Shown in pieces: positions 1 to 5,171 of a stretch of 7,814 nt of DNA. The position numbers were made by a program, and so were the translations under genes. Where the stretch lies: positions 1-7,814 of the forward strand of contig JAAYCC010000135.1 of assembly GCA_012729875.1 (NCBI GenBank), written 5' to 3'. Under the pieces are notes generated by a model. It made no database searches, was not told the DNA's origin, and was given only the letters and a program-made list of their open reading frames with translations. The DNA is from Clostridiales bacterium (lineage in GTDB: Bacteria; Bacillota; Clostridia; Oscillospirales; Oscillospiraceae). The first letter of the stretch is position 1. Every line of letters starts with the position of its first letter.

Positions 1-334
1 CATTTTCAATACATCGGCTGGCATAGGTCGCAAGTCTGACTCCCTTGTCGGGGTCGAAAGATGAAACCCCCTTTATAAGTCCTATGGTGCCGATGGATAT
101 AAGGTCATCGGTCTCCGAACACTGTGTATAGTATTTCTTGACTATGTGCGCGACAAGACGCAGGTTGTGCTCAATCAGCACGTTCCTCGCCTCAAGATCT
201 CCCGCCAACCACTTGTCGACATACTTTTTTTCGTCCTGAGCATTGAGCGGCTTGGGGAACGAGCCAGCATTTTTCCCCAGTCTGAGCATCAGAAGTACGC
301 TGCTCACCAGCATCATAAAGGCGCTCGCCAGCAT
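1..334 (-). CDS. sigK: RNA polymerase sigma-K factor, N-terminal part (truncated by window edge)
   Basis: Late mother-cell sigma factor of sporulation, directing RNA polymerase to coat and spore-maturation genes. About 111 codons are visible, entering from the right; the reading frame is open at position 1, so the rest of the gene is missing. The conserved sigma-70 region 2 is plain: FPKPLNAQDEKKYVDKW, then RNVLIEHNLRLVAHIVKKYY, DDLISIGTIGLIKGVSSFD and KGVRLATYASRCIEN. The wording matches SigK/SigE more closely than vegetative sigma factors. About 24 residues lie ahead of the FPKPL motif and are hydrophobic (MLASAFMMLVSSVLLMLRLG). They resemble the pro-sequence removed from Bacillus pro-sigma-K, which suggests activation by proteolysis. 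The ATG at 334 is chosen because a GGGGATGG ribosome-binding site lies 4 nt upstream; the frame has a stop further upstream and one weaker TTG in between. No interrupting element is visible in this part. SigE is the main alternative. Confidence 0.9.
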   Translation of the reverse strand, partial: MLASAFMMLVSSVLLMLRLGKNAGSFPKPLNAQDEKKYVDKWLAGDLEARNVLIEHNLRLVAHIVKKYYTQCSETDDLISIGTIGLIKGVSSFDPDKGVRLATYASRCIEN

Positions 335-347
335 AAAACCATCCCCA

Positions 348-362
348 TACAAATCATTTGTA
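348..362. promoter_or_regulatory. 15-bp perfect palindrome upstream of sigK
   Basis: TACAAAT and ATTTGTA are exact inverted copies separated by one base. The site ends 13 nt before the sigK start codon. It lies just downstream of the possible -10 element at 368-375, so it would overlap the transcription start. The geometry is that of an operator for a dimeric regulator, or of a small stem at the 5' end of the message. No regulator can be named; I did not see a convincing SpoIIID consensus. Confidence 0.4.
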
Positions 363-367
363 CAGTT

Positions 368-396
368 TATGTATCCGCTGCAAGTCCAAATTCGGC
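368..396 (-). promoter_or_regulatory. possible sigma-E-type promoter of sigK
   Basis: On the minus strand GATACATA (368-375) matches six of eight positions of the sigma-E -10 consensus CATACAHT. GCCGAAT (390-396) lies 14 nt upstream and matches the -35 consensus only moderately. The distance to the sigK start is suitable. sigK is transcribed by sigma-E RNA polymerase in Bacillus, which makes this plausible, but the -35 is weak and the call is tentative. Confidence 0.28.
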
Positions 397-445
397 TGAT
401 TTAGAGCGGCGCGCCTTAGTTTACATAACTATTATTCGCCGCAAG

Positions 446-480
446 AGAACGGACGGGAGATTTCTCCGCCCGTCCGTTCT
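446..480 (-). terminator. 12-bp hairpin between dapL and sigK
   Basis: AGAACGGACGGG and CCCGTCCGTTCT form a perfect GC-rich 12-bp stem with an 11-nt loop. The hairpin begins 15 nt beyond the dapL stop codon. No clean U-tract follows on either strand, so it may terminate inefficiently or mainly protect the 3' end of the dapF-dapL message. It separates the biosynthetic operon from sigK. Confidence 0.6.
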
Positions 481-495
481 ATCTCAACGACTGTT

Positions 496-1725
496 TTAGT
501 CAAGACTCCGCATCTGCAGAACCTTTCTTATTCGTTCAATCGCTTCCTCTGTGGTCGCCGCATCACCAAAGCCGGTAAGACGAATAAAGCCTTCGCCCTC
601 CGCGCCAAAGCCTGAGCCGGGCGTTGTCACCACATTTGCCTCGTGCAGCAGCTTGTCAAAGAAATTCCAGGAGGGTACCCCGTTAGGAGTCTTAGCCCAT
701 ATATATGGAGCGTTTACCCCGCCGTAGACAGTCAGTCCCGCGTCCTTAAGCCCCTGCCTTATAACTTTGGCGTTATTCATATAGAAGTTTATGGTCTCGC
801 GTGTCTGCGCTATTCCCTGTTCGGAATAGACCGCCTCGGCACCGCGCTGTACGACATATGCGGTTCCGTTGAACTTGGTGGACTGGCGGCGCAGCCACAT
901 TTCGTTCAGACTCTCGCCGCAGCGCTTCAGCTCTCTGGGTATGGTGGTATAGCCGCAGCGCGTACCGGTAAAGCCCGCGGTCTTGGAAAAGCTGCAAAAT
1001 TCTATGGCGCACTCGGTCGCTCCCTCGATCTCGTATATGGAGCGGGGAACATCCAGCTCTGTGATATACTCCCTGTATGCCGCATCGTAGAGGATCACCG
1101 AGTCGTGCCGAAGGGCATAGTCCACCCAGAGCTTGAGCTGTCCCCTTGTGGCAACGGCGCCCGTGGGGTTGTTGGGAAAGCAGAGATATATTATATCCGG
1201 CGTTCTGACGGGCAGCTCCGGAATAAAGCCGTTGGCTTCATTACAGGGAAGATATACTATATTTGTCCATCGCCTGCCGTCCCACTCCCCGGCTCTGCCG
1301 GACATGGCGTTTGCGTCCACATATACGGGATATACGGGGTCGCATACCGCAACCACATTGTCAATGTCAAATATGTCGCCGATATTGCCGCAGTCGCTCT
1401 TTGCGCCGTCGGATATAAATATTTCGTCCGCTGTGATAGGCGCACCGAAAGGCGCATAATCGTGCTTTACTATGGCCTCACGCAGGAAGGCGTATCCCTC
1501 GTAGGGGCCATAGCCCATAAAGGTTTTTTTGTCTGACATATCGTCAACCGCCTTGTGCATTGCCTCTATGACTGCCGGACACAATGGCTGCGTGACATCT
1601 CCTATACCAAGCTTGATCAGCTTCTTGTCGGGGTTTGCCTTCGTATACTCCGCGGTCCTTTTGGCAATCTCCGCAAAAAGATAGCTGCCTGGCAATTTTC
1701 CATAATTTCCGTTAACCTTTACCAT
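496..1725 (-). CDS. dapL: LL-diaminopimelate aminotransferase
   Basis: PLP-dependent cytosolic enzyme that converts L-tetrahydrodipicolinate plus glutamate to LL-2,6-diaminopimelate in one step, bypassing the acylated DapD/DapC/DapE route. The 409-residue length is typical of the family. It has the class I/II aminotransferase fold. Visible motifs are the N-terminal NGNYGKLPGSYLF, LGIGDVTQPL (39-48), GYGPYEGY (71-78), SDGAKSD in the cofactor phosphate region (105-111), FPNNPTG (183-189), YDAAY (213-217), SFSKTAGFTGTRCGY with the Schiff-base Lys248, and FIRLTGFG with the carboxylate-binding Arg382. The ATG at 1725 follows AGGAGA (1731-1736) with a 5-nt spacer. It lies 17-18 nt downstream of the dapF stop, so the two genes are almost certainly cotranscribed. 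It has no promoter of its own that I can see. A hairpin follows the stop codon. Confidence 0.97.
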   Translation of the reverse strand: MVKVNGNYGKLPGSYLFAEIAKRTAEYTKANPDKKLIKLGIGDVTQPLCPAVIEAMHKAVDDMSDKKTFMGYGPYEGYAFLREAIVKHDYAPFGAPITADEIFISDGAKSDCGNIGDIFDIDNVVAVCDPVYPVYVDANAMSGRAGEWDGRRWTNIVYLPCNEANGFIPELPVRTPDIIYLCFPNNPTGAVATRGQLKLWVDYALRHDSVILYDAAYREYITELDVPRSIYEIEGATECAIEFCSFSKTAGFTGTRCGYTTIPRELKRCGESLNEMWLRRQSTKFNGTAYVVQRGAEAVYSEQGIAQTRETINFYMNNAKVIRQGLKDAGLTVYGGVNAPYIWAKTPNGVPSWNFFDKLLHEANVVTTPGSGFGAEGEGFIRLTGFGDAATTEEAIERIRKVLQMRSLD

Positions 1726-1743
1726 TATACTCTCCTAATAAAA

Positions 1744-2577
1744 TCAAATATATAGCTCTCCGTCAAATACGGTCACGGCGGGACCTGTCATATATAGCTC
1801 GTTTTTGTCTCTGTCCCACTCAATGGTCAGCTCTCCGCCGCGGAGGACGACCCTGACGACATTGTCGGTGTAACCGTTGAGAATAGCCGCCACAGCCGAT
1901 GCTGTAGCGCCGGTCCCACAGGCGAGGGTCTCTCCGCTGCCCCGTTCCCAGACGCGCATTTTAATCGTACCCCGGTCAATTACCTGAACAAATTCTGTGT
2001 TGATCTTCTCCGGAAACAGCGGATGGTTTTCAAACCTGGGACCTAGGGTCTGAACATCAAGGCTTTCAACGTCGTCCACAAATACGACCGCGTGAGGATT
2101 CCCGACATTCACCGCCGTTACAAAATACTCCTCGTCTATGACAACGACGGAGCGGCCAATAAAATCTTTCCCGTGCTCTGCGACAGGTATAAACTGTGGC
2201 CGCAGCTCCGGCGCGCCCATGTTGACGCGCACAGACCCGACCTCACCGCCGTTAACCTCGAGGTCAAGTGTCTTAATCTGATTGCCCGATTCCACCGTGA
2301 TCGTTGTTTTGCCTGTCAGGCCCTTATCATATACATATTTTCCTATACAGCGGATACCGTTTCCGCACATCTGCGACCAGCTGCCGTCCATGTTGTACAT
2401 ATCCATCTTAAAGTCAGCTTTATCCGAAGGACAGATACAGATAAGTCCATCGCTGCCGATTCCGAAGTTCCTGTTGGAGACAAAGCGCGCCATAGCGGGC
2501 CTGTCTGCAATACTCTCCTCGAAACAGTTGACGTAGACATAGTCGTTGCCGCAGCCATGCATTTTTGTGAATTTCAA
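1744..2577 (-). CDS. dapF: Diaminopimelate epimerase
   Basis: Cofactor-independent epimerase that converts LL-DAP to meso-DAP, the cross-linking residue of peptidoglycan and the precursor of lysine. The 277-residue length is normal. It has two mirror-image DapF lobes. The opening FTKMHGCGNDY, SDGLI (42-46), MCGNGIRC with catalytic Cys71, VGNPHAV (158-164) and ACGTGA with catalytic Cys220 are all present, so both active-site thiols are intact. The start is a TTG codon at 2577. It is preferred over the ATG five codons downstream because the family conserves the residues before MHG and a strong GAGGTGAG site lies 5 nt upstream of the TTG. It is the first gene of the dapF-dapL operon, transcribed from the promoter at 2696-2724. 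The segment before Cys71 reads DGSWSQM, where many homologues have DGSEA-like residues; I take this as ordinary variation. Confidence 0.97.
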   Translation of the reverse strand: MKFTKMHGCGNDYVYVNCFEESIADRPAMARFVSNRNFGIGSDGLICICPSDKADFKMDMYNMDGSWSQMCGNGIRCIGKYVYDKGLTGKTTITVESGNQIKTLDLEVNGGEVGSVRVNMGAPELRPQFIPVAEHGKDFIGRSVVVIDEEYFVTAVNVGNPHAVVFVDDVESLDVQTLGPRFENHPLFPEKINTEFVQVIDRGTIKMRVWERGSGETLACGTGATASAVAAILNGYTDNVVRVVLRGGELTIEWDRDKNELYMTGPAVTVFDGELYI

Positions 2578-2582
2578 CTCTG

Positions 2583-2590
2583 CTCACCTC
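2583..2590 (-). promoter_or_regulatory. ribosome-binding site fixing the TTG start of dapF
   Basis: The minus strand reads GAGGTGAG, a 5-nt spacer, then TTG. The ATG at residue 6 would sit about 20 nt from this site, which is too far. The site therefore supports the rare TTG start. Confidence 0.75.
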
Positions 2591-2695
2591 ACATTAAGAC
2601 AGTCTCTGCACTCAACAATCCAATTGCTGATTGTACAAAAAGCGCTCTGTTTATCCTCGCACGTTTCCACACGGGAAATATATCCGAATACTCAA

Positions 2696-2724
2696 ATTGT
2701 AAACTATTACGGTTAAGTTTTCAA
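2696..2724 (-). promoter_or_regulatory. sigma-A promoter of dapF-dapL
   Basis: On the minus strand TTGAAA (2719-2724) and TACAAT (2696-2701) are separated by exactly 17 nt. Each hexamer differs from consensus at one position. Transcription would begin near 2689 and give a leader of about 112 nt before dapF. The leader holds a weak 6-bp inverted repeat (ACAATC at 2615-2620, GATTGT at 2629-2634) without a U-tract. It is too short for a lysine riboswitch and shows none of that element's features that I can recognise. Confidence 0.75.
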
Positions 2725-2752
2725 GTAATTTATCGCATCGGGCGCGTTTGTA

Positions 2753-4012
2753 TTAATACGGGCGTTTTTGATACTGTTCAATTATCTTAAGTAATTTCTG
2801 CCAGGTTTCCTGTGTCATAATAAAGTTCTCATAGTGTTTTTTTGTGTTCTTTCGATACTTTTCAAACTCATCCATCACGGTCATAAAACGGTCTGTTCCG
2901 AAATACTTAGAGAGCTTGGGTAAGGTGTCGGAGAGCGTTTCATGCATAAACTCCATTTCCTTATCATATTCATCGGGCCTAGTAATGTAAACCAGTAAAG
3001 GCTTATAACGTACCCAGCCGGTACATGCTCCCAAAAAACGCATGACGATAGCCTGCGACTCAGCGGTTATTGGAGAAAGGCTCGTTGGCAGCACCCCGTC
3101 AAGCAGATTGCGATAAATAGAAAATCCGTCATGGAACGTATAGCTCGGAATTTGCCGTACAACTCTGTCACTCAGCAGAGTTGAAAGGAACGTATCCTCA
3201 CCGCGCGCGCCAGGCGGATTGAAAAACGGGAATGTGCGCCGGGGCTGAGTCAGATTTAAGCAAAGGTTAGCTCCGGATATAAATTTGCAGTGGTTGACTT
3301 CAGGCACATCCTGTACCTGCTGCTTTATCAGTATGTCCGTATCGGCATAGGTTACGCCGCCGGAATTCATTAGACGCCTTATGCTGTCCCAACTGATAAT
3401 ATCGTTGCTTATCGCTCCAATAAAAGCATGAAAATCCTTCTCTGTCAAAATCTCATTGAATTCAATATATGGAATGGGGGAAATATAACCGCAGTGGAAA
3501 CCGTTTGTATAATCCGCATTCTGAATCTCGCGAAGATGCGTCAACAGCACATGCTGACCGCTCCATAGGCAAAAATCATTATTGTTAGTTACTGCCACAG
3601 GATATTCATCATCGTCAAGAAAGAGCAGATAATCGACCTGGTTTTCCAACGCGGCATATAAGATTGCATTTCTTTTTCCGGCATATCCCGGGCCGAAAAC
3701 GCTGCGCAGCTCAGCCGTCGTAAACATCTCGCTCTTCGTCAGTTGGTCAATGCTTTTCAGAGTGTTTTTAGCACCGATAAAAGTGATCTCATCAAAAGCG
3801 TCAACAATTTCCTGGCTCAGATTCGTATAATCAGTTGATTTTGTATTAAGATACTTCAGATCATATGCAACGAACAAATGCAGACTGATGTCCAGATCGG
3901 GTGGTAATTTCTTACGTGTTTCGCTCCAATTGTTTATGTATGCGTTAAGAACCTTACGAAAGCTCTTCCTCCCCGTCGCAAACCCTAAACCGAATTTTAT
4001 GCTTTTTTTCAT
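2753..4012 (-). CDS. GT-A fold (family 2-like) glycosyltransferase, acceptor unknown
   Basis: A 419-residue protein without signal peptide or membrane segments, so probably cytosolic. I recognise a GT-A type nucleotide-sugar transferase. The strand-turn IKFGLGFATGRKS comes at the N-terminus, then GYAGKRNAILYAALE (109-123), the metal-binding acidic motif LFLDDDEYP (130-138), a middle region with FISGANLCL (244-252), GARGEDTFL with a probable catalytic-base ED pair (272-273), and FHDG with His294, a possible third metal ligand. The C-terminal ~120 residues are helical and charged, perhaps for acceptor or partner contact. The ATG at 4012 follows AAAGGAG (4018-4024) with a 5-nt spacer. The gene is upstream of dapF on the same strand, but dapF has its own promoter and I see no good terminator between them, so read-through is possible. 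It is divergent from the DUF4489-like gene at 4519. Sugar donor and acceptor cannot be told from the sequence. Confidence 0.75.
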   Translation of the reverse strand: MKKSIKFGLGFATGRKSFRKVLNAYINNWSETRKKLPPDLDISLHLFVAYDLKYLNTKSTDYTNLSQEIVDAFDEITFIGAKNTLKSIDQLTKSEMFTTAELRSVFGPGYAGKRNAILYAALENQVDYLLFLDDDEYPVAVTNNNDFCLWSGQHVLLTHLREIQNADYTNGFHCGYISPIPYIEFNEILTEKDFHAFIGAISNDIISWDSIRRLMNSGGVTYADTDILIKQQVQDVPEVNHCKFISGANLCLNLTQPRRTFPFFNPPGARGEDTFLSTLLSDRVVRQIPSYTFHDGFSIYRNLLDGVLPTSLSPITAESQAIVMRFLGACTGWVRYKPLLVYITRPDEYDKEMEFMHETLSDTLPKLSKYFGTDRFMTVMDEFEKYRKNTKKHYENFIMTQETWQKLLKIIEQYQKRPY

Positions 4013-4067
4013 TTTTGCTCCTTTCTGTTGTACTGTTTCACCCGATACAAATCTTCTGTATAGTATA

Positions 4068-4096
4068 TATATAGCATAAAAGTTAAAATTTGTCTA
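4068..4096 (-). promoter_or_regulatory. candidate promoter of the glycosyltransferase gene
   Basis: The minus strand has TAGACA (4091-4096), a 17-nt spacer, then TATATA (4068-4073) preceded by TGC, giving an extended -10. The start codon lies about 55 nt downstream. Repeated TATA steps make the exact -10 uncertain, and a sporulation sigma factor could use the same AT-rich stretch. The -35 sits directly beside the hairpin at 4101-4129. Confidence 0.45.
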
Positions 4097-4100
4097 ATCA

Positions 4101-4129
4101 GCAGTGCTTTTGTCCGCTAAAAGCACTGC
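4101..4129. repeat. perfect 11-bp hairpin, first of a tandem pair
   Basis: GCAGTGCTTTT and AAAAGCACTGC are exact inverted copies around a 7-nt loop. It abuts the next hairpin with no gap. Neither strand has a U-tract directly after it, so it is not a standard terminator alone. Confidence 0.6.
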
Positions 4130-4167
4130 AAGCCGGGAACCTTTCAGATAGGGTTCCCGGCTTTATA
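4130..4167 (+). terminator. 12-bp GC-rich hairpin with terminator shape, plus sense
   Basis: AAGCCGGGAACC and GGTTCCCGGCTT form a perfect 12-bp stem with a 10-nt loop. The plus strand continues TATATAC, a T/A-rich tail. It looks like an intrinsic terminator read on the plus strand, yet no plus-strand gene precedes it: the gene to the left is on the minus strand. It may end antisense transcripts, end a small RNA, or be a relic. Confidence 0.45.
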
Positions 4168-4197
4168 TACTATTCACACTCAATTATGGGCGCTGTT

Positions 4198-4219
4198 AAA
4201 GTTCGTACCGGACTTTTTT
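4198..4219 (+). terminator. weak hairpin followed by a T-run
   Basis: AAAGTTC pairs with GGACTTT (one G-U pair) across a 5-nt loop, and the run of six T's begins inside the 3' arm. This is a minimal terminator signal on the plus strand, again with no upstream plus-strand gene. The stem is weak and could be chance in AT-rich DNA. Confidence 0.25.
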
Positions 4220-4292
4220 AAAAAAATTATAGCCTAGAAAAAACATCGGCCAACATTAATTTTCTGGTACTACCGTGTCATAATGCTGTTCA

Positions 4293-4321
4293 CCAATAAT
4301 TTATAAAATGAATATTATTGG
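4293..4321. repeat. 8-bp inverted repeat, 13-nt spacer
   Basis: CCAATAAT and ATTATTGG are exact inverted copies, about 200 nt upstream of the DUF4489-like gene. It could be a dyad operator or a weak stem. In AT-rich sequence this length is only modestly above chance. Confidence 0.3.
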
Positions 4322-4505
4322 GTCTAAGGGATAATGAAAGCACTGGTTAAGTCGCTTATACAGCCTGACAAGTTCAAGGTCATAACCTGTATACAACTGT
4401 ATTTATTTTATAATTAAAAGTCTAGTAAAAAAGCAAAAGTCGCCTTCAAGAGTATTGCAAGCGGTTCATTCCCAGCTTTTGAATTTTATCTTTTCATTAA
4501 TTAAT

Positions 4506-4510
4506 AGGAG
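4506..4510 (+). promoter_or_regulatory. ribosome-binding site of the DUF4489-like gene
   Basis: AGGAG lies 8 nt upstream of the ATG at 4519 and is the only good Shine-Dalgarno match nearby, so it fixes this start. Confidence 0.7.
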
Positions 4511-4518
4511 AATGTATA

Positions 4519-4980
4519 ATGAGTGAGTATTATTGCCCGGCAAGACCGGGGGCAAAAAGCATAGCCATTAATTCATCTACCGGAGGAGTGGGACCTTTAC
4601 CGGTAATCACCACCTTATTTGCAGAACCTCTGAATGTAGTAACTACTTCAATAGATACAACGGGAATGTCGAGAACAATAAATTTATTAAACTTTACAAG
4701 TATTGTGAACCTGCCTCTTGGAGTTTCAGTCACTCTCAATTTTGAAGTCCTCAGAACTATGGATGATGGAACTTCTATAAAAGTGGGCCCAACATTTACT
4801 TTCTCAACTATAGTTGATGTTTTAGAAGCCGAAGCCTTTAGTTTCCAATATGCAGATACTAATATAGCTCCAGGAAACTACACTTATTCCGTTCAGCTTT
4901 CGACAAACTCAATTATAGATATCACACCGGGAGCTTCGATAAACAATGCAACGCTTAGCATTGTTGCAGCCAATCAATAG
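4519..4980 (+). CDS. DUF4489-like small beta-rich protein, cysteine-poor variant
   Basis: A 153-residue protein of unknown function. From memory of the family, its second half follows the DUF4489 pattern of Clostridia: LLNFTSIVN (56-64), VTLNFEVLR (71-79), VGPTFTFSTIV (89-99), AEAFSFQYAD (104-113), YTYSVQL (121-127) and SINNATLSIVA (140-150). These alternate like beta strands and suggest a small beta sandwich. Typical members as I recall them are cysteine-rich at positions such as the CDCD and CC motifs. Here the equivalent stretch reads YADTNIAPGN, and only Cys6 remains. There is no signal peptide or membrane segment. Thr, Ser and Asn are frequent, which would suit glycosylation, but this proves nothing. 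The gene is AT-richer than the metabolic genes, divergent from the glycosyltransferase and followed by terminators. A spore-surface role is inference only. Confidence 0.65.
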   Translation: MSEYYCPARPGAKSIAINSSTGGVGPLPVITTLFAEPLNVVTTSIDTTGMSRTINLLNFTSIVNLPLGVSVTLNFEVLRTMDDGTSIKVGPTFTFSTIVDVLEAEAFSFQYADTNIAPGNYTYSVQLSTNSIIDITPGASINNATLSIVAANQ

Positions 4981-5047
4981 GTAACCAACAACCCAGCCGG
5001 CGATTTGATTTATACATCAAGGTGCCGGCTAGTTTGATAGTAACCAA
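4981..5047. repeat. 8-bp direct repeat flanking a hairpin
   Basis: GTAACCAA occurs at 4981-4988 and again at 5040-5047. Each copy is preceded by ATAG, overlapping by one base in the second, so the similarity extends to about 11-12 bp. The copies bracket the hairpin at 4995-5030. They may mark a short duplication or an inserted palindromic unit, or may be chance. Confidence 0.4.
4995..5030 (+). terminator. hairpin after the DUF4489-like gene
   Basis: AGCCGGC pairs with GCCGGCT. Inside, TTGAT (5005-5009) pairs with ATCAA (5016-5020), giving a stacked stem with a small internal bulge. It begins 14 nt after the stop codon. The tail AGTTTGATAG is poor in T's, so termination may be weak; a second, stronger signal follows at 5079. 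Confidence 0.6.
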
Positions 5048-5078
5048 ATTCGGCGCATTTTTAATGTATTATAGATGA

Positions 5079-5125
5079 AAGGACTTGGAAAGTCACCTTT
5101 CCAAGTCCTTGTTAATTTTGTTTTT
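5079..5125 (+). terminator. strong intrinsic terminator between convergent genes
   Basis: AAGGACTTGGAAAG and CTTTCCAAGTCCTT form a perfect 14-bp stem around a TCAC loop (5079-5110). On the plus strand it is followed by a T-rich tail ending in five T's (5121-5125). It ends transcripts of the DUF4489-like gene. Read on the minus strand it could also serve the flavoprotein gene ending at 5172, but the tail there is poor. Confidence 0.85.
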
Positions 5126-5171
5126 CGAAGAACTTTTACATATCTACTGTATGTATCTTTCCATCGTATCC

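Larger units (their letters stand above)
4013..4518. other. 506-nt AT-rich intergenic region between divergent genes
   Basis: No convincing gene is found on either strand. It holds the ribosome-binding site and candidate promoter of the glycosyltransferase (4018-4096), two abutting perfect hairpins (4101-4163), a weaker hairpin with a U-tract (4198-4219), an 8-bp inverted repeat (4293-4321), and the leader of the DUF4489-like gene. No clean sigma-A promoter was found for the plus-strand gene: a TATAAT at 4409-4414 has no acceptable -35. That gene may therefore use an alternative, for example sporulation, sigma factor. This last point is inference. Confidence 0.6.

Noticed and set aside
408..415. 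GGCGCGCC, an 8-bp palindrome upstream of sigK.
   Set aside because: An isolated GC palindrome with no spacing relation to promoter elements or repeats; nothing supports a function.
146..499. A 117-codon plus-strand frame across sigK and the dapL 3' end.
   Set aside because: It overlaps the clear sigK coding sequence and the terminator hairpin, and its translation has no recognisable domain.
643..1536. A long open frame on the plus strand, opposite dapL.
   Set aside because: It is a shadow of dapL, whose family motifs are complete on the minus strand. The plus-strand product shows no family pattern.
2578..2695. A possible lysine riboswitch or T-box in the dapF leader.
   Set aside because: The leader is only about 112 nt, with one weak 6-bp stem and no terminator/antiterminator pair or conserved riboswitch or T-box sequence.
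4119..4345. The shared 9-mer AAAGCACTG in the first hairpin (4120-4128 region) and at 4337-4345.
   Set aside because: A single 9-base match without extended similarity, expected by chance in a region of this size.
4334..4417. A 27-codon open frame on the plus strand in the long intergenic region, starting MKALVKSLIQPDKF.
   Set aside because: It has only a weak GGG upstream, no recognisable similarity, and a length expected by chance. Conservation in relatives or ribosome profiling would be needed.
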